Part shown: one piece after another, positions 28,301 through 39,399 of the stretch
Layout: the number at the start of each line of letters is the position of its first letter
Position numbering within the stretch: position 1 is the stretch's first letter
Source of the DNA: Lamellibrachia satsuma
Taxonomy: Eukaryota > Annelida > Polychaeta > Sabellida > Siboglinidae
Direction of reading: 5' to 3'
Length of the DNA: 64,000 bases
NCBI GenBank assembly: GCA_033239005.1
Contig: BSQZ01000080.1
Span: 1,457,501-1,521,500 of the forward strand
Translations under genes and position numbers: made by a program
The notes under the pieces: generated by a model
Database searches by the model: none
What the model saw: the letters and a program-made list of their open reading frames with translations, nothing else
Told to the model about the DNA's origin: nothing

Positions 28301-31300
28301 ATGCCTTTGGTCTGACAAACAAATGGTACATCAATGAGCACATGATACGGTGGGCCAAGCTGTGTGTTGTATTTGAAGAACAGAGCAGACGATGCCTTTG
28401 GTCTGACAAACAAATGGTACATCAATGAGCACATGATACGGTGGGCCAAGCTGTGTGTTGTACTTGAAGAACAGAGCAGGCGATGCCTTTGGTCTGACAA
28501 ACAAATGGTACATCAATGAGCACATGATACGGTGGGCCAAGCTGTGTGTTGTACTTGAAGAACAGAGCAGGCGATGCCTTTGGTCTGACAAACAAATGGT
28601 ACGCTTTACATTTAATATACAGCAAATGGCATATTTACAACAAAGACAATGCTGCAGAGAAATACTAGTAAAGACCAGTTTCAAAAGATCAATTCACCCA
28701 CTACACCTGAACATGTCTGCTTTAGAGCAGTCAGTCATGGTAGGCATGCAATTTCTCTAACAATACAAGGCAAGTAATTTCTAAAACTGTGAAAATCCCA
28801 ACGAAAAGGTGTGCTTCATCTTAGTATCACTGATGAAATTGAAAATAAGGTTGCATCTACATGTACAAACAATTGGTTTAGCAATATTTTTTAACCAACA
28901 TCGATATGATATGCCTAAATAACTTTTCCAAAACAATACTTCTTTTTATTCTTGTATATTGACACCATGAATGTTTGAATTATTTTTTAGAAGTTTAATT
29001 TAAAGTATTCTAAAAAGCATCATTAGAAAGTGAAATGCAGTCAACAAAACCTTATGATGTTCACCTTCAAAATCTCTTGATCATTCACAACAACTTGAGA
29101 CTTACACTTCTCTAATTTTTAGATTCTGTGGATCAGGTTTCTTCTTTTTCCTCTTTTCTCGATCTTTCTTCTTTCTGAAAGTAGAAAACCCACTGCATTG
29201 TTTCGGCAATTTATGTAATAGACAGTGTCCTACACCTGAGCTGAAAAGTTGGTGATCCGTTCATTTTGTAAAGTTGGTGGACCACCTCAAAAGTTTACAA
29301 CATAGACTAACAGAGTGCTGCTGCTCATCAGATTTCATTAGATAAAATTTACTTTCTGTATTATCGTGGGTATAATTAATTTTTATAATATCATGGCCTC
29401 ATGTCATTTGCGTCAACAGTAATACAAAGTACCTAGATATATGAATCAACATGTATGGTAACTGATGCTAAGACATCAGCTTTGCCTTTTGGAAATACAA
29501 TGTTTTTATTTGTTATTATTTGCAGAAAGAAGTGACCGTCTCGTACTATTTGTCTGGCCAGAATTATTTAGCTTACTATTAGTGTGTGTGTTATATTGTG
29601 GTGTGTGTAAGCATGTACGCATGCATATACACACGATCACATGTTTATGACAGTATATCTAGGCTAGCGCTGCCTATCGCCATTTGCGCCATAGGCGAAA
29701 CGGTTTCCCATTTGGCAAAAGGAAAAACTCTTCACCAATTTGGCGAAAAGCTTTTACAACCATGTTAATGGCGCACTGTCATGTAAGCGGCAGTGAACCA
29801 GTGAATCATAGCTGCCCACCACCTGTGGAATTGTTTCTGCGCCCCATAATCTATAATTGAATTGCACCACAATAAGCCAATGATTTAATTGCTCTTGGCG
29901 AAAGTTTGCGTCCTGCTGGGCAGCCTGCGGGGCAGATACAATATAACCTATAAAATGTAGGAGCTCACTTCCTCAGTTTTCAATTTGTTATTGGTTAAAA
30001 TTCACAGGCGCAAAGTCACAGACTGTCGCCCATATGTGGACCGTGTTGACGCACACAAACGCTTTCATACGAGGAAGTCTTCAAGATCTGGACGATGAAG
30101 CAGCGTCCCAGATTCACTGGTTTAGTGAATGGGTGCACACTGTCACAGAGTAGTACCAGTGGTGGTGGACACTTGTGTGGTGACATTCTCTGTGCTGCAG
30201 ATTTGAAGCGTGTGAAAGATTTTCTTGTTTTATATTTATAATTAAACGTTCTATTAATTTATATTGGTGTTATATTTTCTTGTGACTATCTATGTTTAAT
30301 ATATGTATGGTATGTTTATATAATATATAGTATATTAGGCCTAGTAAAAAAGGAAACTAGTTTCTTGTCCGGACTTTTTTAAAAGACGAGGGAGGCCCTT
30401 GTTATTTATTATTTATGAATTTTTTGCTATTAGTTTCGAAGATTGCCGCCATGTCTTAGATGTTCACTGTGTTGATTAAAAGACAAGCTGTAGTTTTTTC
30501 AATGCAATATGGAACATGCCAGTGATGTTATATTACTATAGAGCCTGCCATTCCATTATCAAAAACATACTTTTTAGCGGGAATGGCTGATGAACAGAAA
30601 CATTTGTGTAAATGTAACATGGCACAACATATGTGTTACACTGGAAAACTACTTAAACTGACTAGAAACAATCAAGAAGCAAACACAATGTTGAATGTAT
30701 TTATGAATGTCATGTGTAGGTTTGGCCATGGTTTCATTAGTTTGTATCAATAGTAAACAATACAAAAAAGGAGGTGGCGACAAAAAAGGAAGCGGGAGGG
30801 GACGAGAAACTAGTTTCTTTATTTACTAGGCCTTATCACATTGTTTTATGTCATGTTTTGCATTTTGACGTTCTGTTATCTTAGACTAAGTCTTAGTCTT
30901 TTGACTTAGTTTCTACTAAAAAAAAATGGCTAAACAAAATCTCATTTGGCTAAAGAAAATTTGAACCTTTAGCCAAATTGGCTAAACAGATCTTAGGCCC
31001 AGCGCTAGCCTAGTATATTTGTTTATTCAAAATATCTGTGTGTGGACTGGTACGACACTGGTAGGACTAGGCAAAGTCAATCACCATACAATTTTTTCTA
31101 TCTGGCTGTTGCTGTTGTACAGGCGAAGATCTCGCTCATGATAATCATAAGCATTTTCATGAAGTGTGAAACTTTACAAAAACACCATAAACAGAGCAAT
31201 AAACACGTCTTTCATATCTGCATACATTCTTATATGTATATCACTAAAGTTACCTGACAATTACCATGTAAGTATGAAATCATTACCTTTTTGTCAGAAC

Positions 31301-32260
31301 GCATGTGCTTATAAAATTTTTTATATAGTGGGGAGCGGTGGTCTAATGGTTAGAGCACCGGCCTGTCGATCGAGAGGACGGTGGTTCGATTCCACCTCTG
31401 CCGTTTCGAAGCTTGGGCAAGTACCCCACTTTGCCCGTGTCTTTCGGAAGAGACACTAAAAGCCGTTGGTCCAAACTCCTACGTTAGCTCAAGATTGGGC
31501 TGTTTGGAGTATAACTACTTGAGATATAACTGGATGTTATTGTGAGCGAGATTACCAAACGGGATTCTCGTAGATCAATATAAGGTCACGCTAAGAATTG
31601 CCGTCTGCTGGCCAGAGTTACATCATTAATCATCCCCCTATAAACTACTAACTTACTAACAGGTTTTTCATTTATGTATGTGCTGCTGGCCCACTCTGGC
31701 CTCATTCTACACGAAATCGCGTTTGACCACGTGACCCAAACGCAACATCACGTGCACAGTATGGCGGCTAATTGTGAAATGTTTTCTATGTCACCGATAA
31801 AAGTACTCATAAGTAATTATTTTGAGCACATTTCTTCAGTTTCTTGACGCCCAAGTGTCGGTTGTATGTCACAGAATACACGTGTTTGAAACGGTAAGTG
31901 CGTATCGGTTTTAAAACTTAAGTTATTAGTTCCGTAGCCATTTGGCTACGGAAAGCCCAAATAGGCGAGTTGAAAAATGACGCCCTCGACTTATGCCCCT
32001 AGACCAAGAGTGGGGCGGACGACTATACCTATGGTAGGACCCGATACACACCTACATTGGCTATAATACCTTATTTATCGCTCACGCCACACATTTACTC
32101 ACATTCTCGTGTCTTTCAAATTTATCATCCTCTTCACAGCAGCGAACTGTTTTGTCTTCTTGGCTTTACCCTTTAATTAGAAAGATTTAAAACATTATTA
32201 CTAAAATACTATACCAATAAAAACAAATTAACGGAATAGAAACAGCACAAAACTTACCAT
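22341..32260 (-). CDS. FCF1: FCF1/UTP24 rRNA-processing PIN-domain protein, 8 coding exons
   Basis: FCF1 (yeast Utp24) is the PIN-domain nuclease of the small-subunit processome, acting in the nucleolus on 18S pre-rRNA. Exons joined in phase on the minus strand: 32258-32260 (ATG only), 32103-32170, 29106-29174, 25280-25428, 24643-24715, 23871-23958, 22950-23044, 22341-22389. The 594 nt encode 197 aa plus stop; the human protein is 198. It shows the basic N-terminus ([15 protein letters not shown]), [20 protein letters not shown] with acidic D71, [24 protein letters not shown] with D141, [17 protein letters not shown] and the end [13 protein letters not shown]. The two aspartates match the metal ligands of the family. 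All introns are GT-AG. The exon 4 acceptor is the last of about 35 copies of a 91-bp repeat. The gene converges on the LRRC74A-like gene. Confidence 0.96.
22630..22920. repeat. 37-bp minisatellite, about 8 copies
   Basis: Unit ATTGTGCTTTGGACACTCTA then GGGGTAAACCAACCTAG, in FCF1 intron 7, ending about 30 bp from the exon 7 donor (22950). Unlike the 91-bp array it includes no exon sequence. Confidence 0.93.
23231..23518. repeat. 55-bp tandem repeat, 5 copies
   Basis: Near-identical 55-bp units beginning GATTGAAGTTATGAACATAT in FCF1 intron 6. The almost complete identity between copies suggests very recent expansion or homogenisation. Confidence 0.94.
25356..28603 (-). repeat. 91-bp array spanning the FCF1 exon 4 acceptor, about 35 copies
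   Basis: Each unit, on the minus strand, is 18 nt of intron end (GTACCATTTGTTTGTCAG) plus the first 73 nt of FCF1 exon 4, from CCAAAGGCATCGTC to GTGCTCATTGAT. The true exon is the copy nearest 25356; beyond it the sequence changes to ACAAACTTCATC and continues the gene. Unit variants include a 10-bp insertion (near 27712, 27810 and 27999), a 3-bp deletion (25912 and 27680) and one shortened unit near 26984. The unit has no stop in any of the three minus frames, and 91 is 1 modulo 3, so frames of up to 557 codons arise. These are repeat artefacts. Confidence 0.96.
29659..31013. mobile_element. Non-autonomous DNA transposon in FCF1 intron 2
   Basis: Perfect 14-bp inverted ends CTAGGCTAGCGCTG are flanked by the 5-bp direct repeat TATAT (29654-29658 and 31014-31018). 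No transposase frame is recognisable in the 1355 bp. Subterminal runs of GCCATTTGGC-like sequence near the left end and TTTGGCTAAA-like sequence near the right end are repetitive. The superfamily is undetermined. A separate element with its own ends (30338-30832) is nested inside. Confidence 0.75.
30338..30832. mobile_element. PIF/Harbinger-like MITE nested in another transposon
   Basis: Inverted ends of about 30 bp: left GGCCTAGTAAAAAAGGAAAC, right (reverse complement) GGCCTAGTAAATAAAGAAAC, then ACTAGTTTCT on both. The flanks carry the 3-bp direct repeat TTA (30335-30337 and 30833-30835), the target type of PIF/Harbinger elements. At 495 bp and with no coding frame it is non-autonomous. The superfamily call rests on TSD length and sequence. 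Confidence 0.68.
31328..31660 (+). mobile_element. tRNA-derived SINE
   Basis: The head resembles a tRNA, with an A-box region GTGGTCTAATGGTTAGAGCA (31338-31357), a CCTGTCG anticodon-like loop (GTC, tRNA-Asp-like) and a B box GGTTCGATTCC (31383-31393). The acceptor stem does not pair well, and a non-tRNA body continues to an ACTA-rich tail (ACTACTAACTTACTAAC). A body fragment recurs at 12025-12125, so it is a repeat family rather than a functional tRNA gene. Located in FCF1 intron 2. Confidence 0.78.
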
Positions 32261-32639
32261 CTTGTCGTGTTCCGCGACGTTACTCGCTAGGTGTCGCTAC
32301 CAACTCTTCATCCTTGTTTGCCCACACACACAGGTACGAGAGCATTTGATTTCTGCGTTAATTGGCTCATCGCGGCAAGTTGACCGTGAAGTCGAGTACC
32401 CGTACACTGGCTCGGTGGCATTGCTTGATTGGTTCTCTGCTAATTCATCACCTCACTGAACTTTGTAAGTCAAAATAAAGGGAGCAACAACAATAAGGCA
32501 CTAGCTAAAATGTTTTTTCGGTGTGTACACAACGATTACTATTATATGTACTGCATGAAAAAAAAATTGACATTTATTTATGGGTAAAATTATATATTTA
32601 ATGTGTCTAACTTGCATAAAAGACCATGCTTTACATTCA

Positions 32640-35600
32640 AAATTATCTAACGAAAAACACTGTATAGAATAGATCAAAGACCATATGCAGGTAGAGAAGG
32701 CAGAGAATGCAACAAAAGAGAGGTAAGCGGGTGAGTGGAGAGGGATTGCCAGGTGGTAAGACAGTAAAGGTTGATGATATGAGAGAAAGGGGGCATACTA
32801 GTAGTGTCACTAGTGTGCAACAGGAAAGGAGCTTTGCTGATGTAGTATCACAGGGGAAAGCGAGGAAAGCCCGGGTATTTATGGGGGATTCCATCATTAG
32901 GAAAGTGGATAAAATTGTAAATAGAGGAGATGACATAACAGTATGCCTACCAGGGGCAAAAGTAGAGGATATAGCAGAGAAGGCAGGACAGGTCATGGGT
33001 GGTGGCACGGGAGGTGCTGTTCTCGTGCATGTGGGAACGAACAATGCAGAGAAGGAGGGAACGTCATCCATCGTTGGTAAGTACAGGAGGTTGATCAAGA
33101 CACTTAAAGAGGCACGAGTTGGGCAGATCGTATTGTCGGGGATATTACCAATAATGGGAGGCAGGGGTGAGGAATATAGGAACTGTAGAAGGATGGCGAT
33201 CAACACACAGGTACAGAAGGTATGTATGGAGGAGGGAGTAGGCTTCGTAGACATGTGGTTAAACTTTGTGGAAAGAGGTGACTTTTTCATGATGGACTTC
33301 ATCTGACAGGGAAGGGTGAAGCAGTTCTTGCGTGTGAGTTTGTCTGAGTTGTCGACGAGGGCACAGGTACCATAAATTATTTAAACTAGATGCACAGGGG
33401 GAACTGACAGAGAAAACTCAAAGGAGTATTACTACAAATACACATCCAAAGAAATGTTCACCAATAATTTCAGACAATGAACTTAAATGCCAGGAGCATA
33501 GTAAATAAAAAAAGTGAGTTAGACATTATGGTAGCATATATTGATCCTCATGTAATAGGCATCACAGAATCATGGGCAAATGAAGATATAGTAGATGCTG
33601 AGTTAGCACTGACAGGCTATGTAATGTTTAGGAAGGATAGACGAGAAAGAAGGGGTGGTGGAGTAATTTTTTATATTAAAGAATCTATCCAAGCATATGA
33701 AATTACACTGAAAAGTGAAGCAGATAGTGTGGAAGCAATTTGGTGTAACATAGTTACCAGGAACTCAACATTAACAATAGGAGTAGTTTATCGTAGTCCT
33801 AACATAGGACAAGAGGAAGATGTATAATTACAAAAGGTGATAAGGGAGGTGAGCAAGGGAGAATGTGTTATAATGGGTGATTTTAACCATGGCCATATAC
33901 GATGGGAATCATTAGATAGTGCTGGAGGGGACGACCATCAGTTTCTACTTCTAACACAGGATTGTTTCCTTACTCAACATGTCTTAGAACCAACCAGAGG
34001 TGGGAATGTGTTAGATTTAATTTTGTCTTCTCAAAATTAATTAGTTGACAATGTTAAAGTACACGAACCTTAGGGTTCAAGTGACCATAACCAAATCCAT
34101 TTTACTATAAAAGTAAAGACAGGGAATACATATAAAAAACAATGGAGGAGGAACTTCAACAAAGGCAAATATAAAGTGATGAGAACATATCTAGCAAATA
34201 TAGATTGGAATAACTTGCTGAAGAACAAGACAGCAACAGAATGCTGGACTTGTTTAAAATATGAAATTGAGGGCATTATTGAGAAATTTATTCCATTAAG
34301 AAAACAAGGGAAAAGATCCAGGAAAAAACACATGTCAAAAGAAGCTATTAGAAAAGTTGCTCACAAACAGATGCTGTGGAGGGTCTATAAACACACTGGA
34401 AATGTAGAAGACTACACAAACTACAAAGAGGCACTTAACCTAGCTACAACTGAAATTAGAAAATCTAAAAGAACTGACAGCAAGAGTTTCTATGCTTATG
34501 TAAGGAGTAAACAGAAAGTTCGAGATAAGGTCGGACCACTGGAAAACAACAGTGAAAACATAATTTCAGAGATCCTGAATGAGTATTTCAGCTCAGTTTT
34601 TACCACAGAAGATATCAGCTCACTTCCAGTTCCATTGACTAAATTTGAGGGCAATAAATCAGAACATTTAGGGCAGTTATTTGTAACTCCTGAAATGATA
34701 GCAAAGAAAATTAAGAAGATGAAAGATAATAAATCACCTGGAGTTGATGGGATACCACCAAAACTGCTAAAGGAAATTGTTGATCAAATTAGTACACCAC
34801 TTGCAAACTTATTTAACTTGTCACTAGAAGAAGGAATAGTGCCTTCAGAATGGAAAGAAGCAAACATTACACCGCTATTTCAGAAGGGATCGAGGAAGAA
34901 GGCAGAAAATGACAGACCAGTGAGTTGTATGTACATCAGTTGTATGTAAATTACTCGAAACATTAATTAGAGACCACATGGTGGAATTCCTCGTAAAACA
35001 TAAATTAATAAATACATCTCAACATGGATTCCTAAAAGCAAGGTCATGTCTAACCAATCTCTTATGTTTTTTAGAAGAAATTACAAAGTGGGTAGATGAC
35101 GGGTCACCAGTGGATGTTGTCTGCTTAGATTTTCAGAAAGCTTTCGATAAAGTGCCACATCAAAGATTGTTACTTAAACTAAAAGGCAATGATGTAATCA
35201 ACTGGATAGAAAAGTGGCTTACACACAGAAGACAGAGAGTAATAGTAGATGGTGAGATTTCAAACTGGAAATCTGTTTTGAGTGGGGTACCACAGGGATC
35301 AGTATTAGGCCCTATACTGTTTTTAATATATATATAAATGATTTGGAGGATGACATATCTAGCAAAGTACTCAAATTTGCAGATGACACAAAGGTATTCA
35401 GAAAGGTTACTAATGATACAGATAAACAAAGTTTACAGGATGATCTGGAAAAATTAGTTAAATGGTCTGAAAAATGGCAAATGTTATTCAATTTTGGGAA
35501 GTGTAAATGTATACACATAGGACATGGAAATATGGACGAGGAATATAAAATGGGGGATGCTGTACTAGGTAGAACCACACGAGAAAAGGATTTAGGAGTA

Positions 35601-36300
35601 ACATTTAATGATGACATGAAAGTTTCAGAGCAATGTGGGATTGCTGCTTCGAAAGGAAATCAAATTCTAGGGCTAATTAGGAGAACTATCACGTATAAGG
35701 AGAAACACCTAATTGTACCACTGTACAAAGCAATAGTTAGACCACATTTGGAATATTGTATTCAAGCATGGAGGCCATATCGTAAAAAAGACATAGATAA
35801 GCTAGAAAGAATACAACGAAGAGCAGCTAAGATGATTCCAGAATTAAGAGACCTTAGTTACGAAAGTCGCTTATTACAATGTGGTTTGACAACACTAGAG
35901 ACCAGGAGACTAAGAGGAGACCAAATAGAAGTGTTTAAAATAGTGAACGGTTATGAGGATGTTGATAGGAATATGTTCTTCAAACTTAAAGAAGGCAGTA
36001 GAACCAGAGGACACAAAGCAGCATTAGTTAAGGAGCAGTGTAGGTTGGACATGAGAAAGTACTCTTTCTCACAGAGGGTGATAAATGAATGGAACAAACT
36101 GCCAAATGATTGTGTTAATGCTAGTAGTGTGAATATGTTTAAAAATAGAATTGACAGATATCTGATAAGGGCGGGCTACACATAGATGAGAAAATTGTTG
36201 GACTCTCGATAAGCCAATGGCTTCCTTGTCCACTTGCCATCAGGAACTTGTTGTTCGAGATGGCAATCTTGTTAAATCTTGTTAAAGGTGGCTCCGTTTT
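32640..36300 (+). mobile_element. CR1-like non-LTR retrotransposon, nearly full length, inactivated
   Basis: In order it holds an esterase-type ORF1 (32707-33306), then ORF2. ORF2 has an APE endonuclease ([38 protein letters not shown]) and an RT ([51 protein letters not shown]), followed by the C-terminal region ending RYLIRAGYT at 36182. The 3' UTR contains CTCGATAAGCCAATGGCTTC and ends in the tail repeat CTTGTTAAAT. ORF2 is broken by stops near 33825, 34038 and 35335 and by frame changes. The exact 5' end and any target duplication were not found. It lies in the gene-free stretch between FCF1 and B9D2. Confidence 0.88.
32707..33306 (+). CDS. CR1 ORF1-like protein with SGNH/GDSL esterase-type domain
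   Basis: An open frame of 199 codons upstream of the endonuclease/RT region. ARVFMGDSIIRKVDKIV holds the GDS block, LVHVGTNNAEKEGT the G-x-N block and QIVLSGILPIMGGRGEE the following strand, as in the esterase ORF1 proteins of CR1 elements. The usual catalytic DxxH near the C-terminus is lost: the frame ends DFFMMDFI and stops where the family would carry a DGxHL-like motif (nucleotides just after the stop could encode HLTGKG in another frame). It is probably a recently frameshifted remnant. Confidence 0.75.
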   Translation: MQQKRGKRVSGEGLPGGKTVKVDDMRERGHTSSVTSVQQERSFADVVSQGKARKARVFMGDSIIRKVDKIVNRGDDITVCLPGAKVEDIAEKAGQVMGGGTGGAVLVHVGTNNAEKEGTSSIVGKYRRLIKTLKEARVGQIVLSGILPIMGGRGEEYRNCRRMAINTQVQKVCMEEGVGFVDMWLNFVERGDFFMMDFI

Positions 36301-36500
36301 ATTCACAATACAATAATCGCTGTCATCTGTATTTGATTTAATTAAACCACAAACAGGGGATAATTTCCCTTGATGAGAGAAAACGCATGAAAATCTTAAA
36401 TATACAAAACAAGATATTAAGATAATTGAAATTTAATATATTAAAATTATTCTACTGTATATAATAATGTTTAGTGTAATATATTATAATCGCATATGTG
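36301..36500. other. AT-rich spacer after the CR1 tail
   Basis: No feature recognised beyond A+T richness. Confidence 0.4.
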
Positions 36501-37940
36501 ATTATGCCTAAAGGTCAATGTAAGGGAAGCGCCAGCGCTTCAGAAACAATCAGCGAATCATTGAACTGAGACATGCGCAGCGCAATCATTGCGGTGACTG
36601 AGAACAACGACCCAATCATCGCTACTGTCGTCGAATCAATTAGTCAGCTATAGGCAACCATTGCCAAATTGATTGACAACACAAACTTTGCTCAAAAAAT
36701 CGTCAACTCCATTCTGAATTCAGAACTAATCGGAAACATGAAGCAAGAACTGTACACATCTCCCCAGATGGACGTATCTAACTGTTGACGAAGCTGCCAA
36801 GACAGCCGATCGCGTCTCCCAGCTGGAGACAGAAAAAGTGAAGCTGTCCAGTGAGATCGACGCGCCCGAACAGAAGGAGAAATTGTTTAATCGTCCATGG
36901 CAAAAAAGTGTTCTCGGTGAAACGGCGCCTGTAGGGAACGAAACTTCTCATAATTGAAAATCTAACCAGACGCCGCAGCGAATTGCTTATCAAGGCCAAT
37001 AAGCTGAACAACGTCACCGGCCGCCACCTGGACATCAGACGGCCGCATCGTCGGCCTCCTCTCCAGTGAAAGGAAAGTGTCCGTTACCTGCATCCAAGAC
37101 CTCCGCCAACTGGACCAGCAGTGAAACCTCCTAACCGAACAACACAGTCTCACCCTCCGGACTCTATCATGGCGAACAATCTATATATGGATTTATCTAA
37201 CTGTGACGACACCAGTGAAAACAACACGTTCTTTTTTAATAGTATATCAACATCTATGCAAAACTGTGAGTACTTTACAGACAGTGAACTGATCAGCTTA
37301 TACACCAATTTGAAACAAAACTTCCCTTTTTCTACACTAGCTGTTAATACACGCAGTCTACGAAAAAATAGAAAAACTAGAATTGTGCATAGAAACACTA
37401 ACAATTTCTTTTGATTGTATAGGGTTAACTTGAGACATGGCGTACCGACCACGATGACGCTAAATGCTATAACATGAATAGTTATACTCTGGTTACGTAT
37501 CCCAGACAAGAAGGGAGAGGAGGCGGTGTTTACATTTAATTATCCAACACACACTTATATAAAATTAGACATGACTCAACTCGTAGTCATTATGAATCCA
37601 TTTTTATTGAGATAAAAACAAACAACAATACCTTCATAATAGGTTCAGTATATAAACCTCCAAATACTAACATAGATAGCTTCAACGATGAACTTCTTAG
37701 TATTTTAAATTCAATATCTCGGTAAAAGAAAAACAGTATAATAATGTATTTTCCTGGAGTGGTTCCACATCAACTAAAAATAGCAAAAGTAATTCCAATA
37801 CATAAAAATAATGACCCCGAATAACTTCTGCAACTATGGACCAATCTCAGTTCTGCCATGTTTCTCAAACATTCTGGCGCGTCTTATCTATAATCGACTT
37901 GAACGTTTTCTCAACCAGTACCACATAATACCAGAAGAAG
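36501..37940 (+). pseudogene. Degraded LINE, ORF1 region and partial endonuclease/RT
   Basis: The segment FSTLAVNTRSLRKN near 37330 resembles the start of a LINE endonuclease. It is followed in shifting frames by RGGGVYI, SVYKPPNTN (about 37640) and FNDELLSILNSIS. A sharp jump then leads to RT-type VVPHQLKIAKVIPIHK (from about 37750). Upstream, 36780-37130 reads as a possible coiled-coil ORF1 in broken frames. Many stops and a large internal deletion make it a relic of a different family from the CR1 copies. Confidence 0.6.
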
Positions 37941-37944
37941 AAGA

Positions 37945-38160
37945 ATCAGAACATAAGTTAAATAAAAAGTTAAATAAATGAATTAAATAAATGAGTTATG
38001 TAAAGAAGTTAAATAAATAAATACATTAAATTAATATAAAAAAAGTTAAAATAAACAACTACAATTAAGTTGATATATTAGATAAGCATATAAGTTAATC
38101 AGATAAGTTAAATAAACAAATTAAATAAATAATAAGTTAAATAAGCAAAATGTTCGATTA
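37945..38160. repeat. (TTAAATAA)n low-complexity tract
   Basis: Imperfect repeats of AAGTTAAATAAATAAAT over about 200 bp. On the minus strand this is the tail of the L2-like fragment that follows, which is consistent with a LINE 3' tail repeat. Confidence 0.65.
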
Positions 38161-38540
38161 ATTAAAATGTCAACAGAGTGTTCGGAAGGCTTCGCGAAAG
38201 TGATGTGTTTTCAAGAGCGACTTGAATGCCGCAATGGAGTTGGCTTGCCTAATTGCGGGAGACAGGGCGTTCCACAATGTCGGCCCTGCAACAGAAAAGG
38301 CCCGACGACCGTACCGCTCGAAATGGTACCGCGGTATAGTCAATAGATGTTGATCGGCGGATCTCAGTGTTCGGGTGGGTATGTATGGGATCACTAGCGA
38401 CGACAGATACACTAGGCAGATATTACGCAAAGCACGAAAAACAAGTAAAAGAAACTTGAATTCGATTTGCTGACAGGCAATCAATGGCAATGTAAACTGA
38501 ATAAAACTGGTGTTATGTGATCTCGTCTGCTTAAACATTT
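38161..38540 (-). pseudogene. L2-like LINE C-terminal fragment
   Basis: Minus-strand frame with the conserved LINE C-terminal pattern: IEFKFLLLVFRALRNI, YIPTRTLRSADQHLL, YGRRAFSVAGPTLWNAL and FKSLLKTHHF. It is 5'-truncated. With the TTAAATAA tail at its 3' side it appears inserted within the older LINE whose pieces flank it (to 37940, and from 38541). Confidence 0.78.
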
Positions 38541-38850
38541 CCTCCCCTCATACATCTTAAAAACGATTTACTGTTCTTTAGTACTACCACATCTACAATA
38601 TTGTACTGTAATATGGGCTAATGTATACAAAACTTAACAAGATCAGAATGCTGCAAAAAAGCTATTAGGATCATTAACAACTGTGATTACCTCGCTCATT
38701 CTGAACCGCTAGTTAAACAGAACAATTTACTAAAAAATTAAGATATTTACAAACTGCAGCTTGGGCTACTTATGTACAAGCATTCTCATCAAGCACTTCC
38801 AAACAGCATCTCAACACTAAACAAACTGTTAATTGACATTTAGCGGTTGT
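38541..38850 (+). pseudogene. Degraded LINE C-terminal remnant
   Basis: Plus-strand codons in broken frames recall the RT C-terminal region (LPHLQYCTVIWANVY, QKKAIRIINNCDYLAHSEPL, LGLLMYKHSHQALP). It is probably the 3' remainder of the element at 36.5-37.9 kb. Confidence 0.6.
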
Positions 38851-38999
38851 AATAACGACTCAGTAATAGTAATATATATCCTGGTAATAGTAATAGATTA
38901 GAATTAATGTAATAGTAATAGAAGCAGTAAGAAGTAATAGTTATAGATTGTCTGTAATATAACTCATGCCTGGCGATGATACATTGAGGATGTGGATGA

Positions 39000-39346
39000 G
39001 AGAACATATGTAGGCAGACCAGTGACAACATGTAGGCAGACCAGTGACAACATGTAGGCAGACCAGTGACAACATGTAGGCAGACCATGCAGTGACAACA
39101 TGTAGGCAGGCCAGTGACAACATGTAGGCAGACCAGTACGTGACAACATGTAGGCAGACTAGTGACAACATGTAGGCAGACCAGTGACAACATGTAGGCA
39201 GACCAGTGACAACATGGAGGCAGACCAGTGACAACATGTAGGCAGACCAGTGACAACATGTAGGCAGACCAGTGACAACATGTAGCCAGACCAGTGACAA
39301 CATGTAGGCAGACCAGTGACAACATGTAGGCAGACTAGTGACAACA
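39000..39346. repeat. 22-bp minisatellite, about 15 copies
   Basis: Unit CATGTAGGCAGACCAGTGAC then AA, with two units carrying small insertions (near 39087 and 39137). Minus-strand frames rich in CHVVTGLPT are artefacts. Confidence 0.93.
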
Positions 39347-39399
39347 TGGCAAGTCACCGAAATTCTGAATGTAGCGTACAGAAAAGCGGCATCCGTCCA

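Noticed and set aside
31330..31403. Functional tRNA-Asp gene
   Set aside because: A and B boxes are present but the acceptor stem does not pair, and the sequence continues into a SINE body with another copy at 12025-12125.
31761..31893. Start exon of a nested gene (ATGGCGGCT with a CACGTG box upstream and a donor at 31894)
   Set aside because: The frame stops after 28 codons, before the donor, and no downstream exon is recognisable on this strand. It lies in an FCF1 intron.
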